Source: an uncultured Eubacteriaceae bacterium
GTDB lineage: Bacteria; Bacillota; Clostridia; Lachnospirales; CAG-274
Assembly (NCBI GenBank): GCA_947167715.1
Contig: CAMVJD010000020.1
Location: 1 to 47,463, forward strand
DNA length: 47,463 nt
Direction: 5' to 3'
Both the position numbers and the translations under genes were made by a program. This document shows, piece after piece, positions 19,301-25,986 of this stretch; the first letter of the stretch is position 1, and every line of letters begins with the position of its first letter. The notes beneath the pieces are model-generated. The model saw only the letters and a list, made by a program, of their open reading frames with translations. It had not been told where the DNA came from and searched no databases.

Positions 19301-19871
19301 ATTATTAAAAAATGAAAAGCGTGCCTTTATAAATGCGTATGTTTTGCTTGTGGTCTACTTGGAAGAAACACCAATAGAAAACTATATAAGTGTTTTAATA
19401 AAAAAATGTGACGCAGATGAAAGGATGTTTTTTGCAGAATATTTACGAGATATTTTAGAAAAGCAAGAATTATCAGAACGTGAAAAATTGTGGAATAATT
19501 GGCTAAAAGAATATTGGCGGTTAAGAAATAAAAAAGTACCCGTAGAGTTATGTTGGGAAGAATTAAGTGAAATGGTGTACTGGATTCCGTTATTGGAAAA
19601 TAATTTTGTAGAGTGCGTGGATTTACTTTTGGAAAAGGATGATTTAGAAGGTTTAACTTATTCTGATATCTTTGATAAATTGTGTGAGTCCAACGTTGTC
19701 GATAGCTTTCCTATGAAAGCGTCAGAGCTTGTGTGTTATTTGCTGAAACATACGAGAACGCAGGTAAAAAGAAACAGCGTTAATAAGGTGATTGAAATAT
19801 TAAAGCAAAAAAAGGTTTCGGAAGAAATAATGGAACGCATTAGCGTTGAAGCTAATAAAATGACATATTGA
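16398..19871 (+). CDS. Giant SIR2-domain defence protein (1157 aa)
   Basis: The ATG at 16398 is 15 bases after the res stop. Residues about 15-260 form a SIR2 NAD-binding domain with FAGAGVS (24-30), TTNQD, VHLHG with the catalytic-type histidine, and FIGYSYGD. The remaining 900 residues are helical and repeat-like, as in defence-associated sirtuins, where the large C-terminus senses phage proteins and the SIR2 domain depletes NAD+ to abort infection. That role is from family precedent. The gene is AT-rich relative to res and is the last of the operon. I cannot assign it to a named DSR type by eye; a DUF4020-like C-terminus is possible. Confidence 0.85.
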   Translation: MLINNIEFPYELIKAINNNKLVIFAGAGVSMNKPTALPDFKELTEAIGNLCDKKYDEKEKIEDFLGDLYREGYSVNELVADKLKEGTQKPNDFHFNLLKLFANQEDIRIVTTNQDEMFETAAKEIGYDKIKVYSAPALPYGNDFTGIVHLHGRVSEPKNIIVTDVDFGRAYMLNGYATRFVANMINSYVVLFIGYSYGDVVMRYLTSSIPKDMMKNAFILMENKPDAMLLVKRTNLKIITFEPKKFDEECDAIRKIGDFANRKLLDWKDCIFKLSEEAPPVDKETQDEILEGIKDVDVQTYFCKHIKSCNWLMWLDEKSVFGKLFSLYAELTRNDEQWVKWILDNFMSDGLLNLVAKHNNILNKEFSYRILTKCNYEQGSVSDELFRIYNTILREELKDGLLYNAITNAEKRNMITEMWAMFPLVFNYSIKPHIHSWRKEVEIKHSWTVNNYMFRDIWENHIKKHTDGAELMVFNLAYNTLKNLYDDLNSEKGKMAQTDLDFFDIEGKNDFYCRDKAIYAICDMVDSGFAKISQNNANYANEWIIQNLGSERILLQNLCLLFLRKYSRISPDEKITLIFNSGCDIHNSILREQLFLLVADVFDYISDNNRSILIGKIMDVEIELPPDLKKHKKESEAYEKYNWLSWLKSKTSSHFEEIELNLENIEKEYPNFKIREHPEQGLPIVETKVGSESPLTGEELLKMPSSEVYNYIKNYKIERDFWGPDKTGLLTMVSIVTEKNWDWGIKLAEELTKNQDYASDIWDHILRELGHTINIIEKLSNMLDLINEELIQAKPLLVARTMFEVTSKDNLTKKLSDKQENDFVKILNNLWKYRLPHNINPVDKDLDYNTTSLNNVTGLVAYSILYIVLNNKELKDLPEWFLDFYMENIKEKDDVYEFIFVLCAYTPNLYYLNKKWVEDNIFPYLELGDKEYNIAAWKGFLNHVCSYNAEIGSVILPMLKDNIGIIDKLLKNEKRAFINAYVLLVVYLEETPIENYISVLIKKCDADERMFFAEYLRDILEKQELSEREKLWNNWLKEYWRLRNKKVPVELCWEELSEMVYWIPLLENNFVECVDLLLEKDDLEGLTYSDIFDKLCESNVVDSFPMKASELVCYLLKHTRTQVKRNSVNKVIEILKQKKVSEEIMERISVEANKMTY

Positions 19872-19911
19872 GAGCATTGAAAAAATGCTGAAATTCAATT
19901 GCCCAAAACAA

Positions 19912-19940
19912 TTGACCTTTCTACCAAATCGATATATAAT
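19912..19940 (+). promoter_or_regulatory. Promoter of the Fic gene
   Basis: TTGACC at 19912-19917, a 17-bp spacer, and TATAAT at 19935-19940, 44 bp before the Fic start. This separates Fic expression from the upstream operon. Confidence 0.75.
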
Positions 19941-19983
19941 ATGGGAGAAAGAAAGCGCGTTTGGGAGAAAGGAGCGTTTGCAA

Positions 19984-21054
19984 ATGAGGTCATTTGATTA
20001 TTCGAAATTGGCTGACAGAACGTGGGACAATGAAATAATATCGTATCTTTCAAAGATACATGAATACAAGGGCAAACAGGGGTTATTTCTGCGACAAAAA
20101 CCTTTGGAGCTGGAGCGTTTGACAGAAATTGCCAAGATACAGAGCACGGAAAGCTCCAACCGCATAGAGGGAATTATCACGACACGATCACGTCTTAAAC
20201 AGCTTGTAGAAGACAAGACCACTCCGCGAAACCGTGATGAAGAAGAAATTTTGGGATACCGCAATGTTCTTAATTTGCTTCACGAAAGCTACGATGTGAT
20301 CCCGGTCAAGAGCAGTTATATTCTTCAAATGCACCGCGAACTGCTTAAATATACAAATTATTCATACGGCGGTCGATTTAAAACGGTACCGAATGAAATT
20401 GATATGGTACTTTCAAACGGAGAAAAGACGGTTCTTTTTAAGCCTCTTGAACCATTTGAAACGCCCGATGCAGTCAACGCTATATGTGACAATTACCAAA
20501 ATTTACTAAATAAGGAACTGGTAGATGAGCTTATCCTTATCCCTTGCTTTATACTTGATTTTTTGTGCATCCACCCGTTTAATGACGGAAATGGCAGAAT
20601 GAGCAGGCTTTTGACACTTCTTTTGCTGTATAGAAGCGGTTATCTTGTAGGGCAATATATAAGCATAGAAAAGGCGATCGCAGACACAAAAGAGGCATAT
20701 TATGATGCTTTGAGAAGGTCGGATGCAGGGTGGCATACGGGAGACAATGACCCAAAGCCGTTTATAAAATATATGCTTGGGGTCATTCTTGCGTGCTATC
20801 GTGAATTTGAGGAGCGAATATCTATTGTTGAGAAGGCAGGCTCCAAGAGTACCGCGTATGATATTGTAAAAACGTATGTGATCAAAAAAATCGGAAAATT
20901 TTCCAAACAGGAAGTATTGAGTGCTTGCCCCAGCCTGGGTAGTTCGTCAGTGGAAGCGGCACTGAAAAAACTGGTAGAGGACGGGACATTAGTGCGTATT
21001 GGTGCGGGAAGGAATACTTTGTATGTAAGATCGGACAGCCAAGATGATTATTAA
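19984..21054 (+). CDS. fic: Fic-domain protein (AMPylase type)
   Basis: A 356-residue class II Fic protein. The ATG at 19984 has AAAGGAG nine bases upstream; an earlier in-frame ATG at 19885 overlaps the promoter and is rejected. The active site motif HPFNDGNGR is at about residue 197 and the self-inhibitory helix motif SSNRIEG at about 57-63, N-terminal as in class II proteins. A winged-helix-like C-terminus (FSKQEVLSACPSLGSSSVEAALKKL begins near residue 300) follows. Fic enzymes transfer AMP or related groups to target proteins, and some act as single-gene phage defence. It follows the SIR2 operon but has its own promoter. The 54-bp repeats and element end lie just downstream. Confidence 0.9.
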   Translation: MRSFDYSKLADRTWDNEIISYLSKIHEYKGKQGLFLRQKPLELERLTEIAKIQSTESSNRIEGIITTRSRLKQLVEDKTTPRNRDEEEILGYRNVLNLLHESYDVIPVKSSYILQMHRELLKYTNYSYGGRFKTVPNEIDMVLSNGEKTVLFKPLEPFETPDAVNAICDNYQNLLNKELVDELILIPCFILDFLCIHPFNDGNGRMSRLLTLLLLYRSGYLVGQYISIEKAIADTKEAYYDALRRSDAGWHTGDNDPKPFIKYMLGVILACYREFEERISIVEKAGSKSTAYDIVKTYVIKKIGKFSKQEVLSACPSLGSSSVEAALKKLVEDGTLVRIGAGRNTLYVRSDSQDDY

Positions 21055-21115
21055 TGTCGGATATATTTCTTTGCAATAATCAAAAATTTCCTTGCATTAT
21101 CTTGCCACTGAATGT

Positions 21116-21285
21116 ATAATATAAATTATGAGAGGAGAGAAAATTTATTTTCTCAACTCGATTAATTTATCAGAGTAAAAACAGCACTTTAGTGATGTTT
21201 TTGCGATGGTTTGAGGAAGATTTATCTTCCGATAATATAAATTATGAGAGGAGAGAAAATTTGTTTTCTCAACTCGATTAATTTA
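21116..21285 (+). repeat. 54-bp direct repeat pair at the element's right end
   Basis: Copies at 21116-21169 and 21232-21285 are identical except for one base and begin 116 bp apart. Each holds a hairpin (GAGAAAA/TTTTCTC). Between them lie two more hairpins (AAAAACA/TGTTTTT and GGAAGAT/ATCTTCC). The second copy abuts the TGGCAACA repeats. No ORF is visible in 21055-21500. The role may be recombinase or excisionase binding. Confidence 0.85.
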
Positions 21286-21286
21286 A

Positions 21287-21305
21287 TGGCAACAATATGG
21301 CAACA
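21287..21305 (+). repeat. Integrase arm-like direct repeats (right end)
   Basis: Two TGGCAACA units (21287-21294, 21298-21305) spaced exactly 11 bp apart, one helical turn. The complement (TGTTGC) recurs, again with 11-bp spacing, in the element left ends at 21468-21484 and 23834-23850. This is the geometry of arm-type sites of tyrosine integrases. The same pair recurs at 47356-47374. Confidence 0.55.
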
Positions 21306-21372
21306 GAATGTCGTACAGGTGCCGGAATTGAAATTATTGAAACTAAAACCCGCTTGAATTGGTTATCAACTT

Positions 21373-21491
21373 AAACAAATTTGTTTAGCGACTAAATCGA
21401 AATAGCCGAGTGGGAATAAAAGAAAATGGCCGCAACCGCTGTATTTCAGCGTGTTGCGGCTTTTTGTGTTGCAAAATCGTTGCAGAAATTT
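21373..21491 (+). repeat. Element end / attachment region, copy 1
   Basis: A 17-bp palindrome-like block (TAAACAAATTTGTTTAG), 18 divergent bases, then an 84-bp block (21408-21491) that matches 23774-23857 at all but two positions. The block starts GAGTGGGAATAA, contains a terminator hairpin at 21429-21465, and ends in two GTTGCA units 11 bp apart. I interpret it as a recombination junction between stacked mobile elements, with GAGTGGGAATAA as the possible core. Confidence 0.6.
21429..21465 (+). terminator. Strong terminator hairpin in copy 1 of the element end
   Basis: GCCGCAAC (21429-21436) pairs with GTTGCGGC (21453-21460), with inner CGCTG/CAGCG and loop TATTT; TTTTT follows. The minus-strand side is also T-rich, so it may work in both directions. 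Confidence 0.75.
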
Positions 21492-21573
21492 TTGAGAAAA
21501 ATTTTAAGTGAAAATCGGCTTTGTTGTATTGGTATTGCCAAATCGTGATTTACTAAATCGGAATTTGATAGTG

Positions 21574-21606
21574 TCAGATAAAGCTTTCGGTATAGTAACC
21601 ATAGAT
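21574..21606 (-). pseudogene. Last codons of an XRE-type regulator gene (remnant)
   Basis: Read on the minus strand, the final ten residues (IYGYYTESFI) match the C-terminus of the intact regulator at 23905-24477 (VYGYYTESFI). The DNA is clearly related there and in part of the stretch back to the 84-bp repeat. Upstream of this scrap the sequence switches to an unrelated TnpV-like fragment. So the left end of a sister element has lost its regulator by deletion or replacement. Confidence 0.6.
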
Positions 21607-21864
21607 GCCGAGCCGAGCGTGACAACATTCAGCTCCGACCGCATCAAGTATCACCTGCACTATTCGGCTGAGTACCGTCCTGCAAGGCTGAAAAAGCTCG
21701 TCAGCGACGGTACGATTCTCAGCAACCTGACCGACCTTGACCGTTCCGTAGCGGAAGCCATTGAGCGTCAGGTCGGAATGATGCTCGAAAATGATACCGA
21801 GTATCTCAGAGCTGTGGCGGTCGGTGATCTTGCAAAGGCGAGAGGTCTGGAGAATATGGATTGA
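21606..21864 (+). pseudogene. TnpV-like C-terminal fragment
   Basis: The frame ending at 21864 encodes about 85 meaningful residues (YSAEYRPARLKKLVSDGTI, then LTDLDRSVAEAIERQVGMML). The pattern of a short helix, 'LxSDGxLxxxLxDLDxxA' and a long charged helix resembles the C-terminal half of TnpV proteins of clostridial transposons. The upstream 30 codons are junk covering the regulator remnant, and no RBS fits. I treat it as a broken fragment. The similarity was judged by eye, so another small helical family is possible. Confidence 0.4.
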
Positions 21865-22019
21865 CTGATTGCCAGAGATCCTGTGTATGCGGCTATGGTG
21901 TATGTGTGATGTCATGATCTCCCCATAAACAAAAAGCCGAAGGATTCTGCGTGAGTCCTTTGACTTTTTTCTTTATTAACAGCAAGACTGCAAACGAAAT
22001 CGCAAGAGGAAAATGATCG

Positions 22020-22454
22020 CTATCTAATTTTACTTACACCTGTAACCTTATAGTCGTAATGAGTCTTTCCGTTTTCATCTTTTACTTGAACTCTTTTATA
22101 TTGTACAGCGTATTTTTTGCCGTGATGTCCCTTCTCTCTGTGTACAGATATATCGTCATGTGCAGCGTGCCAGCATATGTAGCGGTTTTGCTGGCATACA
22201 AAACAAGTGTAGTAATTATGCTTTGTGTCTTTGGTTACTTTCTCATGGGTTATATATTTCGGATGCGTAATGCGAGGAAACAGTTCAACAATGATTTGCT
22301 CATATCCATTGGAATGAGATATAACATCTATCCATTTATCTTTGGTATTTACGTTATTCGCATTGTCTCTGACGATGTGAACACAAGTCGCTTCGCCGGA
22401 TTCATTATAAAGTGTAAAAGCATCATCGTTAAAACGTTCATACCATTTTTCCAT
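22020..22454 (-). CDS. Unknown protein with Cys/His cluster (144 aa)
   Basis: The ATG at 22454 has AAAGGAG (22464-22470 on this strand), overlapping the stop of the upstream regulator gene, so the two are translated as an operon. The mid-C-terminal part has CFVCQQNRYICWHAAHDD followed by HREKGHHG, which could bind a metal. The last 30 residues are basic. I do not recognise the family. The pair could be a regulator with its effector or target. Confidence 0.65.
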   Translation of the reverse strand: MEKWYERFNDDAFTLYNESGEATCVHIVRDNANNVNTKDKWIDVISHSNGYEQIIVELFPRITHPKYITHEKVTKDTKHNYYTCFVCQQNRYICWHAAHDDISVHREKGHHGKKYAVQYKRVQVKDENGKTHYDYKVTGVSKIR

Positions 22455-22460
22455 ATTCGT

Positions 22461-23387
22461 CTACTCCTTTTCTCGAAACCATCTCAGAAGTCTACACCCT
22501 AAATCGTTGATTTCCAGATACCACCTTATCGGTGTACAACTTTTATCATAACGAACGGTTGTTATGCTGCTGAGACCATTCAAAACGTGCAATGCTAAGC
22601 ATTCTTGACCATGAGGATACCATGAAGCGTCAATAATTTCTTGCGGAACATCGTTACTCAAAGGAGCGCCACTTCGTTCTCCATCGGCTAAGTGAATACA
22701 GCCTTTTTCAAGGATAGGCAGGACGATAGAGGCTTTCTTCATATCAATATCAAAATCAAATCCAAATTCATTATCAATATCGTAGTCAGTATGTGGGACG
22801 TGTCCACTGTCAAGGAATTCGATAACTAAATCCTTAGAAAAACGAGTTACATCGAATAGTTCTTCTGGATATAATTTCAATACTTTCAAAAGAAACTCAG
22901 GTTGAACATATTTCAGAAGATTCCGTAGCCCATCAGCAAGGTTCATGTATTGAATACTTCCTACCTTACATATAAAGTCATAAGGGATTTTTGTCAAAGA
23001 TTCATCGAAAACTGTTTCCCAGTCGGCATAGTCTTTTAGTATATCGGGATAGTAAAGGCAGATAAGCCCGAACAGTTCCTGTTGATTAAGGTTTAGATGA
23101 AGTGAGTGAATGATACTAATCAATTCATCATCATCCTCAAACAGAAAATACGGGAAATTATCCTCTCTCATCGAAGCATTATCACGATTCAGCTCGGATA
23201 TAAGCGATGTTTCCGGAACATTGAACAGATATGCAAGCCTTTTTAGGTGAATCGGCTTCACCTTTGTTCTGCCGCTTTCCCAATTCTGTATGGTAGTTTT
23301 ACTAACTTCCATTTTTTCAGCTAACTGTTCCTGCGTCATCTTTGAGTAGTTTCTCAATCGACTGATATAATCACCAAACGTATTCAT
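22461..23387 (-). CDS. XRE-family helix-turn-helix regulator with large C-terminal domain
   Basis: A 308-residue protein. The ATG at 23387 follows CAGGAGGTCA; a longer frame to 23504 is rejected because it would cover the promoter. Residues 5-58 are a Cro/C1-type HTH (MTQEQLAEKMEVSKTTIQNW). The C-terminal 240 residues are acidic, with several aromatic stretches, and unrecognised. An operator-like inverted repeat GATTAGT/ACTAATC flanks its promoter elements, so autoregulation is likely. It heads a two-gene minus-strand operon in the remnant between the two element ends. Confidence 0.85.
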   Translation of the reverse strand: MNTFGDYISRLRNYSKMTQEQLAEKMEVSKTTIQNWESGRTKVKPIHLKRLAYLFNVPETSLISELNRDNASMREDNFPYFLFEDDDELISIIHSLHLNLNQQELFGLICLYYPDILKDYADWETVFDESLTKIPYDFICKVGSIQYMNLADGLRNLLKYVQPEFLLKVLKLYPEELFDVTRFSKDLVIEFLDSGHVPHTDYDIDNEFGFDFDIDMKKASIVLPILEKGCIHLADGERSGAPLSNDVPQEIIDASWYPHGQECLALHVLNGLSSITTVRYDKSCTPIRWYLEINDLGCRLLRWFREKE

Positions 23388-23401
23388 GGTTGACCTCCTG
23401 A

Positions 23402-23440
23402 GATTAGTATACCCAAAGCATTTCCCTATGTAAACTAATC
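23402..23440 (-). promoter_or_regulatory. Promoter and operator of the XRE regulator
   Basis: On the minus strand, TTTACA (23434-23429), a 17-bp spacer and TATACT (23411-23406). GATTAGT (23402-23408 plus strand) and ACTAATC (23434-23440) form an inverted repeat that touches both promoter boxes, the expected place for an autorepressor site. Confidence 0.6.
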
Positions 23441-23560
23441 GAAATTGAATGTTATGATAAATTTCACTTAGTTTCATTATAGTCAATAATTGTGGTTGTG
23501 TCAATATAGATTATTTGCAAGGATCGTAACTTTCAATAATCGGGACAGGAATAATCCCCC

Positions 23561-23589
23561 TTGACAACTCCCCCAATCTGCGCTATAAT
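23561..23589 (+). promoter_or_regulatory. Consensus promoter without a downstream ORF
   Basis: TTGACA at 23561-23566, exactly 17 bp, and TATAAT at 23584-23589: a perfect sigma-70/sigma-A match. The next 300 bases on this strand hold no gene, only the candidate small RNA below. Confidence 0.75.
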
Positions 23590-23595
23590 ACCAAA

Positions 23596-23670
23596 TAAGG
23601 AGCAAGCCACCGGGCACATATTCTCCTATAAGTCGCTGGTTTTTGTTATCATGGCGCTAAAAAAATGATA
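23596..23670 (+). ncRNA. Candidate small RNA
   Basis: Expected transcript start is near 23596. An imperfect stem (AAGCCACCG with CGCTGGTTT) ends in TTTTT near 23640, and a second perfect 8-bp stem (GTTATCAT/ATGATAAC, 23648-23675) follows. The longest ORF is five codons (ATG at 23652). I infer a short noncoding transcript. I cannot match it to a known RNA family. Confidence 0.4.
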
Positions 23671-23738
23671 ACTTGGCATCAGTGGGCAGTATAGTACAGA
23701 GCAAAATGTATAACTGAGATACCTGGACGCAAATCACC

Positions 23739-23857
23739 TAAACAGATTTATTTAGTGTTGGGTGAAATCTGGGGAGTGGGAATAAAAGAAAATGGCCGCA
23801 ACCGCTGTATTTCAGCGGGTTGCGGCTTTTTGCGTTGCAAAATCGTTGCAGAAATTT
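23739..23857 (+). repeat. Element end / attachment region, copy 2
   Basis: Second copy of the 119-bp end. The palindrome block TAAACAGATTTATTTAG is at 23739-23755, followed by 18 divergent bases and the 84-bp block at 23774-23857 (two differences from copy 1). It includes the terminator hairpin (23795-23831) and two GTTGCA units 11 bp apart. It marks the left end of the second element, next to its regulator gene. Confidence 0.6.
23795..23831 (+). terminator. Terminator hairpin in copy 2 of the element end
   Basis: GCCGCAAC/GTTGCGGC with inner CGCTG/CAGCG, followed by TTTTT. It lies 74 bases past the convergent regulator gene and probably serves it too, since the minus-strand side is T-rich. 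Confidence 0.75.
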
Positions 23858-23904
23858 CGGGATATGATTTTGGGTAAAAATCGGGTGGAGTTTACGGCGG
23901 GTTT

Positions 23905-24477
23905 TTATATAAAACTCTCGGTGTAGTAGCCGTATACTTCGTCAAGTTTGGGATAGTCTTTTTTTGCAAGAACATATCCGCTGGCGTTGTAATCGCCCAG
24001 CACAAACTTGAAATATTCAAACATCTTGAAAAACTCGTCTTTGTCAATTATATCGCCGTTGCGGTACGCAGCGGCTTTTTCGTATATCTCCTTTATCTTG
24101 TCAAAATGGATGTCCCTGACAAAATAATCCTTTCTGCCCGGCATAAGGGGCTTGGGCGTTTGCAGAATATCGTTGATGTTGATAAAATCCTTAAAGCTGT
24201 TTAAGTTGAGAGAGTATTTGCTTTTGATGCTTTCATAAAGTCTTGCTGGAAGTTTTATTACTTCAACGATCTCACTTCGTCCAAGCAAATAATCAACTGA
24301 ACATTCCAGATAGTCGGCAATCGTCTCTATCTTATTTACAGAGGGAACCTGACCTTTTTTTGTAAAATCATATATGAAGTTCGGACTTAAATCGCAGCTT
24401 TCGAGCATACTTTTAACGGTTATTTTCTTAGATTTACACAAATCTTTTATTCTGTCTGCCACTTGTGCATTATCCAC
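23905..24477 (-). CDS. XRE-family regulator of the second element
   Basis: A 190-residue protein with an N-terminal Cro/C1-type HTH (residues 5-65: ITVKSMLESCDLSPNFIYDF, then YLECSVDYLLG). The C-terminal part is acidic and of unknown fold. The ATG at 24477 follows GGAGGGTATT. It sits beside the element left end and diverges from the excisionase-like gene, a typical control-region layout for mobilizable elements. Repeated ACAGTAA/TTACTGT motifs in the shared upstream region are likely operators. Its last residues match the scrap at 21574-21606. Confidence 0.88.
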   Translation of the reverse strand: MDNAQVADRIKDLCKSKKITVKSMLESCDLSPNFIYDFTKKGQVPSVNKIETIADYLECSVDYLLGRSEIVEVIKLPARLYESIKSKYSLNLNSFKDFININDILQTPKPLMPGRKDYFVRDIHFDKIKEIYEKAAAYRNGDIIDKDEFFKMFEYFKFVLGDYNASGYVLAKKDYPKLDEVYGYYTESFI

Positions 24478-24553
24478 AATAATACCCTCCTGTTTTTGTA
24501 AGAAAATCGCAAAAATAAATTTATAGCATAAAAATACTTGAAATAAAATAAAA

Positions 24554-24661
24554 ACAGTAATATATTATAAATACATCAAAAACATTATTTACAGTAATAA
24601 AATTAAAAATCGGCTATACAATTTTAGATTTATTAAGCTTATTTTACACTTATTTTACTGT
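24554..24661. promoter_or_regulatory. Candidate operators between divergent regulator and excisionase genes
   Basis: ACAGTAA at 24554-24560 and 24591-24597, and its complement TTACTGT at 24655-24661, in a very AT-rich 220-bp intergenic region. Three copies of one 7-mer flanking both start regions fit a repressor-controlled switch. No gene is seen here. Confidence 0.45.
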
Positions 24662-24699
24662 AAAGTCAACTATTTTTATAAAAAAAGGGAGGAATTTTA

Positions 24700-24885
24700 A
24701 TGGAGAAAAAATTATTTTTAACAGCACAGGAAGTAGCGGACATTTTAGGAATAAGCAAGTCGGCGGCTTACAAAATCATTGCCGGACTCAACAAGGAGCT
24801 GAAAGAAAAGGGCTTTTACACGGTCTGCGGCAAGGTAAATCGTCGTTTCTTTGAAGAGAAGTGTCTTTACGGCTGTGCAAGCTGA
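24700..24885 (+). CDS. Excisionase-like small HTH protein
   Basis: A 61-residue protein behind GGGAGGAATTTTA. The motif FLTAQEVADILGISKSAAYKII is the winged-helix HTH of excisionases and MerR-like DNA-binding proteins. The C-terminal basic patch (GKVNRRFFEEK) fits DNA binding. Its place after the control region and before the replication initiator is standard for clostridial mobilizable elements. It should assist the integrase, but that gene is broken here. Confidence 0.8.
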   Translation: MEKKLFLTAQEVADILGISKSAAYKIIAGLNKELKEKGFYTVCGKVNRRFFEEKCLYGCAS

Positions 24886-24925
24886 AATTATTAAGGGATA
24901 TTATTAAACAAGAAAGGGTGATAAT

Positions 24926-25986
24926 ATGGATATTTACAGTTCGGGCAATGCCATTGTGGATGCTGTGGGTCAGATAAACCTTGTCGGCAATGTTGTGCCG
25001 GAGACTTGGTATGCGGCTATCTGCCACAAAAACGGCAAGCCCAATATGAATGCAATAATGATTTTGAGCGATATTGTTTATTGGTATCGCCCGAAAGAGA
25101 ACAGGAACGAATTTGACGGTTCGGTCAGTTTTGAAAAGCGTTTTACCGACGAAGAATTTTTGCAGCGTAGCTACAAGCAGTTGAGCCTTAAATTCGGCAT
25201 ATCGGAAAGGCAGGCGAAAGATGCGGTCGTATTTCTGGAAAAGGAGACGGGAATCATCAGACGGCATTTCAAACAGGTCAAAACGGGATATTCCATACTC
25301 TCAAATGTGATGTTTATCGAGCTTTTGCCCGATAGACTTCACGAGATAACTTTTCCGTCGGGCAGGGGTGTGACGATAGAACGACACACCCCTGTCGTTG
25401 AAACGGCACAGACCCCTCGTTATAACGACACATCCCCGTCGATAGAACGCCATACATATACAAAGACTATAACAGAAAATAACAACATAGATTATGATCA
25501 ATCTATCTATCCCGACGGAAAGACGGAGTTCGTGCCTGTTGAATCAATGAGCAGGGATGAACTTACTTACGAGAATTTTAAAAGTGAAGCAAGCATTTTG
25601 CCGCAGGACAAAGCCAAATTAAGGGCGGAGGAAGAGTTAAAGGCACTTATAAGCTATGACATAATGAAAAACGACAGGAGCTATAACAAAGACCTTGTGG
25701 ATGCGATGATAAACTACATGAGCGATATTTTATCGGCAAAAAGTCGTTTAAGAGTGGAGATACGGAGTACAGTACCGCAGCTATGGGCAACGCTTTTTAC
25801 TGCCTGAACAGTATGTCGGTGCAGTATGTGACCGACAAGTTTACCGAGGTTTCAAGGGAGCAGAAGATAAAAAATAAGCGAAGTTATCTTCTGCGTATGC
25901 TGCTGACGGCGCCCAGCGATATGGAAACGGATGTTCATGCAGCGGTCAATTACGATATGGCACATTGGAACGGGGGTGAGGCTTGA
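24926..25986 (+). pseudogene. Replication initiator (RepA_N/DUF6017 type), frameshifted
   Basis: The first 280 codons encode a RepA N-terminal domain (IVYWYRPKENR and SERQAKDAVVFLEKETGIIRRHF, DNA-binding) and part of DUF6017. Near 25740-25755 the frame changes: the true continuation (EYSTAAMGNAFYCLNSMSV and on to MAHWNGGEA, stop at 25984-25986) is in another frame. A single missing base next to the AAAAAGT run explains it. The first frame ends early at 25807. The protein would have started element replication during mobilization. The start ATG has AAAGGGTG. I infer loss of function unless the conserved tail is dispensable. Confidence 0.75.

Noticed and set aside
4665..21054. Assignment to BREX, DISARM or another named multi-gene system
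   Set aside because: No PglZ, BrxC, DrmA/DrmB or equivalent genes are present; only single families overlap.
21116..21285. 54-bp repeats as a minimal CRISPR array
   Set aside because: Only two units, too long for typical CRISPR repeats, no cas genes, and the position fits an element end.
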